This document shows positions 21,678-32,869 of a stretch of DNA of 64,000 bases, one piece after another. Made by a program: the position numbers and the translations under genes. The notes beneath the pieces are model-generated. The model was not told the DNA's origin, did not search any database, and worked only from the letters and a program-made list of their open reading frames with translations. Origin of the DNA: Pseudevernia furfuracea (taxonomy: Eukaryota > Ascomycota > Lecanoromycetes > Lecanorales > Parmeliaceae). The stretch spans positions 806,001 to 870,000 of the forward strand of contig JAIUPT010000042.1 in the NCBI GenBank assembly GCA_022315425.1, given 5' to 3'. How positions within the stretch are numbered: position 1 is the first letter of the stretch; every line of letters begins with the position of its first letter.

Positions 21678-24600
21678 ATAGGACCTCTACTTGGTTCCGC
21701 AAGCATGAATATTGTCAATGCATGCAGCAACGCACCTCGTTCTCGAAGCATCGTGCTAGAGACAAGGCGAGTATAGCGGCATGCAAACATAATGTCGCAA
21801 AATCTTCCTGAAAGGGCATCGGAAAAGACAAGAGAGGAAGAGGAAGTATCTAATTGAAAAGTTGGCAGCACGAATTGAGAGTAACAGTGACGAAAGCATG
21901 CATGCCCAAGGACGCTAATCCTATGTCGTGCATGTAGCATAGCAGAATAATCTCGAAACACCGGACCCATCGTCACGTCCGATCCGTTGTTTCTGCAAGC
22001 TGCAAGCACGGATCCCACTGCATCATCATCATCATTCATCTCAGCAAACTAGCATCCTATGTAACCCTACCTGATTGGAGTAAAAGGTAAAACAAAGCGC
22101 AATAACTAGTAACAACATCCACCAACATTCGCCTATTAATCGCGATACCCTCTCATTGCTCAGATTGATTTTTGTTCGTCTGTAGAAAAATGTGCCGACT
22201 CATGATAAAGAGGAAGATAGACACGCCACAATCATACGAGTGTCAAGCGGTGGTCATCATTATTACTACTACCATTATCACCAACATTCCATTGGCTACA
22301 ACCACGCACGTTTCTCTCCTCACCGCTTCGATAGGAGTGATGATGAAGTCTTACCAACAATAGGCGAGAGAAGTGATCGGGAATAAAGAAAAAAGAAGGA
22401 AATGCACCAATTTTGACGATTTTTTTCTTTCCCTCGGCGTCGAATGGGAGTAGGTCGTCGCGTTCCCACCACACTGGATCGGGTTGCAATTCGATCGAGA
22501 TCGAGACATGGGGTGAGATGAGAAAAAGCAAAGAAGAAAAAAAAGAGAAAAAAAAACGCCGTGACATGCAGCAGCTGCACACCCTCCCCCCCCCCCCTCG
22601 CCATCTTTCATGCGAGTCAAAGTCCGTCCACACAGAAAATTTCCTCATGCAACCCTCCCATCGGCCCTCCCGAAAATTCCCAACCAGCAGGTTGGGGCAG
22701 CGAAGACCGACGCCGACCTGCATGTCGTTTTGCTGCGGGCTTTAAAATAGTCGCTGCTTACGCGGCTTGGGAAAAGAAAGGAAAAAAGTGGAGGAGGAGA
22801 GGGAGGGAGAGGAGGAGGAGAAGGGGACAAAAACACCCAACGACAATTTGAGGCATTGTGGCTTTTGCTGCACGCATGGCGCAATCTGGCACATGCATTT
22901 GCATTCTGCATGATGGCTAAAAAAGTTTCGTTCTAAGGATTTGTTTGGGATTCGGGCCCAATGCCGTGGCGTACGATGGATTCGAGAAAGGGGGGGGGGG
23001 AAATGGGTATTGGGTACCGAGTGACAATGATACATGATGCGACGGGGGCATGTATGAGTACCGGCGAGGATTTTCCCTGGTGGGCGGCTCGGGTGGGGGC
23101 GAGATGGCGACTGGACCCTTGCTCTTTCCAACCCCCCCCCCCCTCTCCTTCGGCTTCGGGGCAGGCCTTTTCGGGCATGCGGCGGACCTGGTGAGAAAGC
23201 GAGACCTGGACGCTGGGTGGTTTTTTCGGGGGGGGAGGGGGGAGGGGTGGTCCGTGGGGGTTTGCAAGCCCGTGGGGGTTCTTGGGGGGCAGAGTACGGT
23301 ACTTGGGTACCGATCACGATGTGACTGGGAATTCCGTTTGGTAATTGGTTACCGAAAAAGGAAAAAAGAAATAAACCAGAGGGTCGTGCACCGGGTGAAT
23401 CGGGTGGAATTCTTCTCCACCCGATGAAACTTGTTTGTGCAATAATCACTTTCCTGCGATCCCATCTTGGGTTTGCAAGCCACCTCAATAAGTTATTGGG
23501 TCCGGAAGGACGAAAAGACGACGGGCGAGCACCCGTTGTCGTTTTAAGCGAGCTGTGTGATCATCTTACATCTGTTGCACTTTCATATTATTACTTCCAT
23601 TCGTTTTGAGAAGAAAATTAAATATAGGAGCAAAACAGCAACAGCACACATGTCATTAACATCAAACGATCCACTTCCGAAACCGATCCAATCCTTTTTT
23701 TCCGCTTGAGCAAAATCTGCTTTTCCGGGCAAAGAACGGCTATGTAGTTGAAATCCTTCTCGTATATCCCTATAATAACAATAATAAAACTCCCATTTCT
23801 CAGAGAGTATGTATGTACTTCCTTCACCCCGAGCCATCCCAAAAAACAACAACATCAAACTGATGCCCAACCGTGTGTTTGCACTAACTAACTAACAAAT
23901 AAACCCCATATGAAAAGATCCTTTCTTCACAAAGACGGTTCCACCACTCGAGCGAAAAGAGAAGAGGACTAGGGAGAGAGAGAGAGAGGGGACGTGCGTC
24001 AGGGTGAAACTAAGGGGGAGTGAAGGTTTCGCGTAAATAATCTCCGGGAGGTGTAAAAAGTAAACTGGGGCCGCGGGTTGACTAGCACATTACATACTGA
24101 CTCGCTGCGTTTTGGGGGCGTGGGGGTGTGTTGAAAAAACCCAAACCTCGACTTGAGTGCTAAGGGGAAAAAAAGTGGGCAGGCGGTTGTTTGGTGAGTT
24201 TATTGGGGAAAGCATTCGAGGGCCCCCTGTCCCCTGCCCTGTCCCTGTCAGACGTGCAGCTTTTTGGGGGGGGGGAGTTCTGGCATTATTATTGTTTCGA
24301 GATGAACGTTGAATCGGTTCGGTGTGTGAGTACGCAGGACATTGGTGCGTGTGAGCTAGAGTAGCTAGCTAGCCCCCGGTCGGTGAGAAAACATCCAGGC
24401 TTGAGTCACGTGGGCGCGTGACGTGAGAGATGGCAGTGTGTTTTTGGAATCTGTTTCAGCATGCTTCGTATTTACAAAACATATGCACGCAAGAAAGAGG
24501 GACAACGTGTCAAAGCAAAAGAACGCCTCCATGTGTGCAAGCGGTAAATCAAGTCGGAACCAGAAGCATGGATGTCCCCTTGCGCTGGCTGTGGGCCGAG

Positions 24601-24731
24601 CAGAGTGGACAGGAAGTCATATCTCTCCAATCTGGTATCTAAATCTTCAGTCGTTTCCGCATGCCAATCGCTGCAAATGCCACTCTCATTTCAACTTCCG
24701 CATGCATACTAATCGTACCAAACCGGCCTTG
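21175..24731. other. 3.5 kb low-complexity convergent intergenic region
   Basis: Between the stops of the bZIP and phospholipase B genes. It has a (GA)n run, several 9-12 nt G or C homopolymers, long purine/pyrimidine stretches and a CACGTG-containing inverted motif near 24406-24426. Open frames here follow base composition and carry no protein motif. Confidence 0.6.
21640..21674. repeat. (GA)n microsatellite
   Basis: About 17 GA dinucleotides, downstream of the bZIP gene. Confidence 0.9.
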
Positions 24732-27041
24732 TTACAAGACCGTCACCAATACCGCCATTGCGGAAATAGCGGCGAAGCTGCAAGAGACACCTTCTCGTGT
24801 TGCGGCGCTCTTCTTCGCTGGAGCGATCTTGTATGCCGGCACGTAATCCGACGGGTTCGTACTGTTGACCGTGCCGTCCCAACAGAAGTCTGCGAAGCAC
24901 TGTGTGCAAACTTGAGGCATGGTAGTCTGTGTTCTTTCCAAGCTCCTCTGCAAGATGGCACATCCTACACATGTGGGCCATGTCGAGTTCACTGTTCCGT
25001 TACCCATAGTAGCTACGTTGTGCCCATTTTCCACAATAGAGTCGCGCTGGCTCGTATTGTAGCTCGGGTCGAAGGTCGAGACATTGCTTTGATAGGTGTA
25101 TGGGGAGTTGGGTATGTAGACGACCAGAGGTGTGGGATTGGAAGTGTTTGAGGAGTTGCAACCGAAGAATGTAGGTCGCGTGTTCAGGCCCAGGTTGACG
25201 AAAGTGTTTTGGTCGGGAATTGCAGGGAATGATGTGCCATTTGCAAGATTCCCGCCTTCCGCAGAAGTTCCGTTCAAGCTGCGCTGGTAGGTTGCCACAA
25301 GGGACGTGCCATTCGGCCAATAGTTGTTCGTGTCAGCTGAAGAATCCACAGCGAAGATAACGTCCACATGGCGGAATGGTTGAATGAGTGGGCTGAGAGG
25401 CAGATTTTGCAGGTCTTCACCTCCGTCGACGAGACTGAGTGCTCGTTCCTGATAGACTCTAGAGGTCTCCGTGTTGTAGCCGTAGAAGGGATTTGGCTGA
25501 TATTGTGCAATGTCGTTGTCAGAGTCGCTGAAATGGCCCAAGATGTCGCTTACGAAACCTTTGGCAAGTTGCGGTATCGACGTTTGGTTCACGTCTAGAA
25601 TGAATTGATTGAAAAGTGAGGATGAAGTTCCCATCACATAACCGACATTGTCGAAACCACGGACGCATTGTTCACTTTTAGCCAAAACACCACCTGAGAA
25701 ATTTGACCCAAGGAACTCCAGAGGCACAAAGCCATAGGTAGTCGGGTCCCACGTTCCGAATTCGAAGGGATTGAATTCCTGGATTACAATTTCGGAGTTA
25801 GTGATGTCCATTAGACGGGGATTAATGAGCCTTGGAACATGTCTACAGAGTAGACACTCCCAAGACATGTCTCAAGGCTCAAGATTTGATTCCAAAGAGG
25901 AAAAAAGAACTCCGAAAATACGTACGTAATTCGTCGTGTTTCCTGGGATCAAGGTTTCTCCCGGAGCACGGCCATCCGCAACCAGGATGGGCATGGGAGA
26001 GTCGGCATTTGCAAAGCTTTCCTGCAATTGGATAGATGACCAGGTGTAGCTTGCGCCGCCGTCACTCGCATTCACAAGTTGAAAAGATAAGGCTGTTTTT
26101 TTTCCGGAGTCAGCACTTCCTATTCAAGAAAGGGATCTCAAGTCTTGGGCTACGTCTTCAGAAAATGATCTCCCCAGACGTGTCTCAGGACTCAAAATTT
26201 GGGCCAAGAAAAGTAATGAGGATTCGGAATACACGTACCGCGCCCCCAGAAATCTGTGACTGAGGTATTGAATCCAGCGTTCCCTTTGGCGCTGACTTCC
26301 TGCTCGATACCGGTGTAGTACTCAGCGGAGTCTAGCACCTGAATTTGGCCAGTAGCAGGGCCCTCGAAGATTGAATTACCGAATTCCCAGACGGAACTAT
26401 CATTATTATCGAGAAGACCTGTGATCGTGGTGAAGTTGTTGACGAAAATGCTGCCCACGAGCCATCCACCACCTGATAGACCAGCCAGATAGGTCGCGGA
26501 TTGCAGTAATCCTCCAAGATGCCCAGCAGCGGTGGAATTGGTTTCACGGCTGTCGAAGGCCTGGATGGCACCTCCACCATTCAAACAAGCTCTGTAACCA
26601 CCCCCGCTGACAGCAATAGCGATGTTGGGTAGGGCTGAGACATTATTGGCATATTTGGTGATGTATGACTCGGCGTCAAAGCCAGAAATGTTCAGTCTCC
26701 CAAGTAAGTCCCGCATAGGATCGACTGTGTTATTCCTTCTCATCTCCAACCACGATGTTTCATTGTCGGATAGAGCAGATGCGCTTCGAACGGTGGGTCG
26801 ATTTGAAGGACAGGTGGTATTTTGAGGGGTGTAGCCATCCGGAGCATTTGGGAAGGCTCGGATTTCCAATTCTGTTATAGCGACAGTGGAGTCGACCTTT
26901 GGCGAAGCCTTTCTTGGAACAAAGGATGCTGGGTAAGGGATTAGCGCCATTCCTCATCTCTGTCGGTCTCCTAGAATGTTTACCATGGACAGATGCAGCC
27001 AATGCGAAAAGGAGCGCAAAGGCGCGTGATGTAGCACGCAT
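24732..27041 (-). CDS. Lysophospholipase / phospholipase B, GPI-anchor type
   Basis: Four exons, complement of 24732-25778, 25926-26092, 26239-26928 and 26984-27041, give 653 residues. It begins with a signal peptide (MRATSRAFALLFALAASVHA). Catalytic signatures: AVSGGGYRACLNGGG (oxyanion loop), GLSGGGW with the nucleophile Ser near residue 175, EFNPFEFGTWDP, and DGGEDLQNLPL with the catalytic Asp near 425. About twenty N-glycosylation sequons and a hydrophobic C-terminus (GVSCSFAAISAMAVLVTVL) after a small-residue stretch indicate a secreted, GPI-anchored wall or membrane enzyme. It deacylates phospholipids and lysophospholipids. Intron 1 is 55 nt; introns 2 and 3 are 146 and 147 nt and similar to each other (separate entries). 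Confidence 0.95.
25779..25925 (-). other. Candidate introner-like element (phospholipase B intron 3)
   Basis: A 147-nt GT-AG intron. Just inside the ends are TTCGGAGTT and its exact complement AACTCCGAA. In the centre GAGCCTTGAGACATGTCT faces AGACATGTTCCAAGGCTC, an inverted repeat with two mismatches. The whole intron could fold into one long hairpin that brings the splice sites together. Confidence 0.65.
26093..26238 (-). other. Candidate introner-like element (phospholipase B intron 2)
   Basis: A 146-nt GT-AG intron alignable with intron 3 over most of its length, for example TTTTGAGTCCTGAGACACGT against TCTTGAGCCTTGAGACATGT. It ends with the shared CTGACTCCGGAA block, and its 5' TTCCGAATCC is a partial complement of that block. 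Confidence 0.65.
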
Positions 27042-27446
27042 CTTCTTATCTGTGTTCCCAACTTCGATGAACAGAGTGAATAGGGACAGATGTTACAGCT
27101 TCATTGAAGGTAAGGAGAGTTGATTTTTGGAGTTGCGGAGGTTGAGGCGCAAGCGTGAAGTCTGATGGTTCCGGGTCTTGCAGCGATCAGAGTTGGGTAT
27201 CCAAGGATTTTAAAGCAAAATCTTGAGCGTCTTTCAGAGTTAATGAGCCAGAGAAATGTTAGAGAAATGACTGTCAGGCTGCCAGCAGCTGGATCTGTAA
27301 CCATTGATGATACTATTAATGTGTGAGCGTGACTGCGCCTTGGGGCCAAGTTTTCCGAGGTAACTTTGGCACCTGAGACGTCCCGAGAACGACGTCATTC
27401 CCGCTTTGACGCGTTTGAGGCTCGGCGGCTTCACGGCAGATCTTGG
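27042..27446. other. Intergenic, phospholipase B promoter
   Basis: Upstream of the phospholipase B start. No gene signal seen. Confidence 0.5.
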
Positions 27447-28955
27447 TCAATTGTGGGAGGCTTTCCTCCTTGTGCTTGTGCGCGCAGCATCTCTACCTGG
27501 GATGAAGTCTCTTTGCCAATAACAAAACATCTGAAGCCTGTACCACGCTGTATCTATACGAGCACCGAAGGTATCGATCGAAATATGATCCAGAAGAAAC
27601 TTGGCCCCACGGCATATCCAAGCGTCCCGGCCAAAACATCCCGTGATACATAGTCCGGCAAACACTTTGCCCCAGCGTTGTCCCAATCTACCTCCAACTT
27701 CTTCGCCGTTTTGGGGAGGTCTGCTCATCGCGTTTGCCTGCCATTCTTCCTGTAACCGACCGAAATCTACCTCCATATATAAGTAGGCGATCCACGTGGG
27801 ATCCGCAATACTCCCTGCGGATTTGGCAATACGTCGGGACACTTTCGCCCAAAAAGTAGTGGTTTCATCATCCGACTCGGAGAGGTAAAAGATAATCCTA
27901 GTCTTGCACGGTGCACAGTTGACTTCGACGCCACACACACCTTGTGGTCCGCGAGAATCACGTTGAATACAATTTCCCGGGGACCAGGGGCCCTCCAATC
28001 GAGGGCAGCCGGGGTGAAAGGCATCAAGCACGTTGGGATCTCCGAATCTCAGATGAGGGCAAATATTCACGCCAAGTGCTACCAGGGCCTTTTTTTAACG
28101 ATGCTGTATGAAGTACGGATCCTTGGGGCATAGCGAGGACAGGGTAGTAGATGGATAAAGAGTATGTTGCCGTTGGTGGAGAGTTCATCGATTGATGATT
28201 GAAGAAGACTTCGCGATTTGGACATTCACATTGTCTCGCTTTCCCGCCCTGCCTCTGGACCTCTCGGAGTTGTGCATGATCCCAAATTTTGTGAAGACAT
28301 ATCCATAGTCTTCCCTCACGACCCAAGCAAAGTCGCTGGTGAGGCCTCTTTTGAAGAGCTGCGTAGGAGAAGAGTGAGTTGTCTTGCATCCACCACATGC
28401 AGCTTTTGACGCGGACAACCGCCCATCTCGTTCCAACAGGCAGAGGAAAGCTAGCCTCTCCAAAACTACCTTTCTTTGGCCCTGTGACTCTTTGGGGTCT
28501 TTCAAGAAGCTTTGCATGTCAATCAAGTAGTCCAGGTCCTCCACCTTAGCTTCAACTGTCTGTCGGAACCTCTTGCATGTATAACTCAAGGAGAGTGCGC
28601 TGCTCAGTGAAAGGTATCTCGTTATTTCCAAAATGAGCTCTGGCGGAAGACGTTCGGATTGGAATAGAGCGGGTGCAATTTTCGGTTGCCAGCGTTTGCT
28701 TACAAGGAGGGAGCTTTTGACGCTAGTATTGCAGATTTTTGCAGGCCTTGACTTTTGGAAACCTTGAGGTGTGCCGGGGATATCCCAATATTTTGCTGTA
28801 TGAAAGAAGGCATGCCACCGTGAGACCCAGCTAGTTTTTCTGCCCTGAAAAGTAGACATTGCATAACCTATCTCGATTGGAGAGACAATCAGACACTCAA
28901 CTATCGATAGAGCATGAAAAAGAGGAGACGAGAAGAATCTGTCACAGAACCTCAA
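27447..28955 (-). pseudogene. F-box protein gene with two frameshifts
   Basis: From 28955 (or an internal ATG near 28860) the first frame encodes an F-box, SERLPPELILEITRYLSLSS then ALSLSYTCKRFRQ, and reaches a conserved CGGCKTTH motif. The family sequence then continues one frame over (LFSYAALQKRPHQRL, then CLGREGRLWICLHKIWDHAQ), so a one-base shift lies near 28370. A second shift near 28089-28096, at a run of seven T, is needed to pass from that frame to VALGVNICPHLRFGDP then NVLDAFHPGC and on to the stop at 27447. Neither shift has a plausible intron. The protein family (F-box with a Cys-rich GCKTTH...CLGxEGRLW region) is common in filamentous fungi. Either a young pseudogene or two sequence errors. 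Confidence 0.7.
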
Positions 28956-29213
28956 TCGTGTTGATGGGGTTTTTTTTGGTTAGGTCATAACCTTAAGTGA
29001 TAAGTTACTCGAACTTTGGACAATTGCATGTGAGCTTTCTCAAATGGACTCACTTTCCCTTGGCGCAGCCCAACGGGTGCAGCGGGCAGAAACACATCAA
29101 AATACTGCTCGCAGACCATCACCATGAAGGCCTAGGAAATTTGCATTTCTTGTCTGCTAATGTGAGCACCTACTACGTACTGTCCCTCAGCAGCGCGCTC
29201 ATACTCCGAAAAT

Positions 29214-29922
29214 CTAGGCATCCTTCTTCGCCTTCATTCTTGCCAACGTCATAATACTATCCATCACATCCTTGAACGTCTGCTTGTTCTCCTCGGTCGG
29301 ATTAGTAGGAGCCTCGGCACCCTCAACTTCCTCTCCATTATCCCATTGAACCTCGAATGTTGACAAGATAATACGGGTGTCGAAGCCGTAGACGTCCTCG
29401 TTTGGGTTTGTAGGCAAGCCTTCCAATGGGCGGACTACTGCGAGAAGCTCATTAACGTCGTCGCTGGGTAGATGTTAGCGAATGTACGGTCCGCAAGTAA
29501 GCGTCGTGCTGAACGGTTATCGAGCTGACGTGGTGCCCCTTCCGGAGCTTGTTCCATAAGCCAGGTTTGAATCCCCAGGAAACACACATGGAAAGCTCGC
29601 CCGCTTTCAAAATGGAAAAAGTAGAGCAGCAATGGGATCTCGGTTGGATGCTTGGCTTGATGATACGTACTGTGAGATATCACCCGTCTTCTTTTGGATA
29701 TTTTGGCTATCCTTTCCGGTATGGTCCGTGACCTTGATGTTTGCAGAACGGTTGGGTTCGCCAATGATTTCGATTTTCTTGGTTGGTGACTTGTCTACAG
29801 GGGATGTCAGTATTACGAATTGAATACATGTAATAATGATGGTTGAGGGAAAGCGGACTGAAACTCTGTGTCAAGCGGATTGAGAACTCGCCAGATGGCG
29901 GAGGTGCCATTGCTCGAGGCAT
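29214..29922 (-). CDS. Small conserved-looking protein, unrecognised
   Basis: Three exons, complement of 29214-29463, 29671-29794 and about 29865-29922, give 143 residues; the first donor could also be six nt further on. The spliced protein has KSPTKKIEIIGEPNRSANIK, DISHDDVNELLAVVRPLEGL, and VYGFDTRIILSTFEVQWDNG followed by an acidic linker and a helical Lys-rich end. Codon pattern and clean splice joins support a real gene. No signal peptide or membrane segment. No function is proposed. Intron 2 is 207 nt, long for this window, but does not clearly belong to the hairpin-intron family. Confidence 0.65.
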
Positions 29923-30286
29923 GTTGACTTCAGCTGCTGATTTTATTTTTTGACGAGGGTATGATGTTTGGATAGTGTTGGCGGTAATTATGAACTAGGA
30001 GTGTGATTGATGGTCGACTGAGTGGCTGCTCCGATAAAACGAAAGTGGATAGAGTAGGGTTGTGGAAAGTTGATTCATGACATCATCAGGTGAATGAGGT
30101 AACCAAATTTGTTTCAGGGTCAATTTACTAAGATACTAAAAGCTCAATTGAAGACGGTTCTTAAGATATCACTTCGGTGCTACTGTATCAATAGTGCAGG
30201 ACAACAGCTTCTGTAGAACAAAATCCGTCCAACAGCTCTCCAATAATGCCTTCCAATCCAATGGAGATATGAGTATGACTCGTCCT
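29923..30286. other. Intergenic
   Basis: Between the start of the small protein gene and the stop of the amidase gene. Nothing seen. Confidence 0.5.
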
Positions 30287-32203
30287 TCACGTGAAATCAG
30301 CAAATGGAAGACCAGTATTCTCCTTGATAAAGTCCATAGCCTCAATCACCTAAAGCCATTAGCGACCCGTTACGCCTACGCGTAATTCGAAGGGGCACCT
30401 TATCATACCTTCTCATCCTCATATCTTCTTCCAACTAGTTGCAATGATACTGGGGCACCTTTGTACTTCTCAGGCCCAGATTTCCACAGCTGGTGGTTGT
30501 ACTCATCCTTCTCGTTCATTGGCCTATATTCCTGGTCTACCACATCCACTATCGGGTCTACCTTTGTCACAGGAAAAACTAGCGCTGGGTAGTCGAGCAC
30601 GTTCCACTGGGCCGTATAGCCCCAATATCTTGAACAGTCCAGAAGAGGAGCCGCCCCTGGGCCAACCGGGCAGAGGATTACATCAACCGCGCCTTCGAGC
30701 TCACCGGTATCGCTGGTTCCAGTCGCGGTGTCGTTCCAAACTTTGGCGTACTCTGTCCTGTAACTTTCTCTCTTCATAGTCCAGGACCAGACTTCTTCGA
30801 CGGTGAGCTTCTTCACCCATGGGTTCTCCTTCAGGATAAACTTAGATAACGGTCGCCACGGCTCGCCCGACGCTTCTATGGCAGCATTTTCTTCTTCACC
30901 TCCATCACAGAAGTACAGACTGGAGATAATGCTCCAAGCTTCGTCATGCTTGTAAGGCTTCCAGTCAACAATCTCGACCGATTGCACACTTTTGAGCTTG
31001 TCCACCACTTCTTGCAATGCCCGCATGACAGGTGGATGTGGCTTGACAACGCCATCGTGCCATATGACTCCAATCTTGAGCTTCTTCCCAGAAGATCTCG
31101 TGAGGTAGCTTTCTTGGTCTTTCCAAGGAATTGGGACCAATGATGGCTCGTTCAGCCACTAGCACATTTCGGAGTCAGCATTCTCGTTCCTATATAACAA
31201 TAGGGAACAAGACAAATCTGTGGGGCAAAAGGAGTGCTTGATCGGGCAATCTGCTATCGCAACATGTTTCGCGACTCAGAAGGCAGTTTTGAGCAGGAAG
31301 AGGTAATCCAGAAATATGCCTTACGGGTCTCGCATTAATGACAGTCTTCATGAACAGCTTCACTCCTCCAAGTGAAGTACTCAGAGGTCCAAGGACCGCA
31401 ACAACTTGCTCCTGGCCACCCATTGTAGCCGACCACCCGCTCACTGGTATTCTATAGCTTGATGGCCGTAACCCGTATAATCCACAATTTGCTGCAGGAC
31501 TTCTGATGCTGCCTCCGATGTCTGTCCCAAGACCTAGACAGCTTCCTCGCATTGCAATCAAGGCTCCTTCGCCCCCTGAACTACCACCAGAAGTCAGCTG
31601 ACTATTGAAAGGGTTCACAGTAACTCCATAGAGGTTGTTGGACGTCTCGAGGTGCATCAAGGTCTGTGGTTGTGTCGTGCGAGCGTAGAATACACAGCCA
31701 GCGTTCCATAAAATCTTCAAGACAAGAGCATCTTCCTCCCCCTTGTGGTCCCACCAGCTAACGAATCCTGCGTTCAGGCCCAGATTTTTCATTCCAATAT
31801 GCTCTTTGACACTGATTGGCAGACCATGCAAAGGGCCAATGGGCTTTCCGTGCTTAGAGAGGTGTTCATCAAGAAATTTAGCTCGGTCTATTGCTCGTTC
31901 TGGGAGGAGCTCGGTGATGCAATTAGCCAAAGCCTGAGCAAGGCCAGCCCGTCGCAGGAATGCAATTGTCACAGCAGTGCTGGTGTATTTCTCTGAAGCA
32001 AGAGAGGCAACGAGATCCTCAGGTGCTGTCTGAGTAATGACAGCTTCTTCAGTTGAGAGCAGGTACTTTGGGACATCTGTACGATTGAGAGGTAGCTGAT
32101 CAGGTTCTGGAATCTTAGGGATTGGTGGCTCGACGCGTCGAATGCTATCATCACGGTGGTTTTGTGCTATCTTTGCAACCTCCTGCCAGGTTGGCTTGCT
32201 CAT
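30287..32203 (-). CDS. Amidase (amidase-signature family, acetamidase-like)
   Basis: Three exons, complement of 30287-30349, 30409-31158 and 31325-32203, give 563 residues, typical for fungal amidases. The Ser-cisSer-Lys triad is visible: Lys in PISVKEHIG (near 133), the Gly/Ser-rich signature TSGGSSGGEGAL (near 205) and the nucleophile region GTDIGGSIRSPAANCG (near 232). Such enzymes hydrolyse aliphatic or aromatic amides, releasing ammonia and the acid. No targeting signal. The ATG at 32203 is preferred over an upstream GTG in frame. Intron 1 is 166 nt and belongs to the hairpin-intron group (separate entry); intron 2 is 59 nt. A divergent SDR gene starts 667 bp away. Confidence 0.94.
31159..31324 (-). 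other. Candidate introner-like element (amidase intron 1)
   Basis: A 166-nt GT-AG intron. Its 3' end has GCTGACTCCGAAATG before the acceptor, nearly the same block as in the phospholipase B introns, and its 5' part has ATTTCTGGATT, a partial complement of that block. The core contains ACATGTTGCGAT, echoing the ACATGT core of the others. Similarity is weaker than between the two phospholipase introns. Confidence 0.5.
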
Positions 32204-32869
32204 GGTGGCTGTCGAGTCTTCCACTTTGTCGAGGAGTGAAGCCGGCTGACAGTGTCAATTTGAGGATAGGATCCCATGGTGAAGCGATATCTACGAGCAA
32301 GTCCCCCAGGATTTTACTCAAGCTGCAGCTACTGTCCGTCCAAGTCTCCGATAAGAGGCCCGCGACCCCGCAGAAATGGCAGGTTTGCCGGGACAACGTC
32401 TCAACCCCCTCTCAACCCCCGAGCCCCCGAGCCCCGGAGCGCCTTGGAAACTGAAATATGGTTGTGTCCTGTTACCCCGTGGAATACCAGCGTCTTTGAT
32501 ATCTACCTTGTCAGTTGACGACTTCGCCCCCAATTGTCTCAGAGTCTCGTCTATTGTGTTGACAGTTGCTATTATTAACGTATGGGATTCTGGTCTCATA
32601 TTCCGTGCCGTCTCTTTACCCCGCTGCCTCGGGCAGAGTTGTACATACAACCAGAAAGTCTTCTTCAGCTGTGTTTTTGTCATTTTACTTTCAATCACAA
32701 AACATCTATCTTGCAAACCTTCTTTTTTTTCTTTTCTTTGGTCACTTTGAAGGCGTGCTTGCTTCTTCTGGTCAATGGTTCTTGACTGCAATAGTTTGTC
32801 TTCAACAAGCCCATAGAAATTGGCTGATGCGACATCAACTAGAGAGTCCCAATATTATTTCCCCTCAGT

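Noticed and set aside
22742..23488. 248-codon minus frame in the G/C-run region
   Set aside because: Composition follows homopolymers (Pro, Arg, Phe runs) and no protein motif or splice structure is present.
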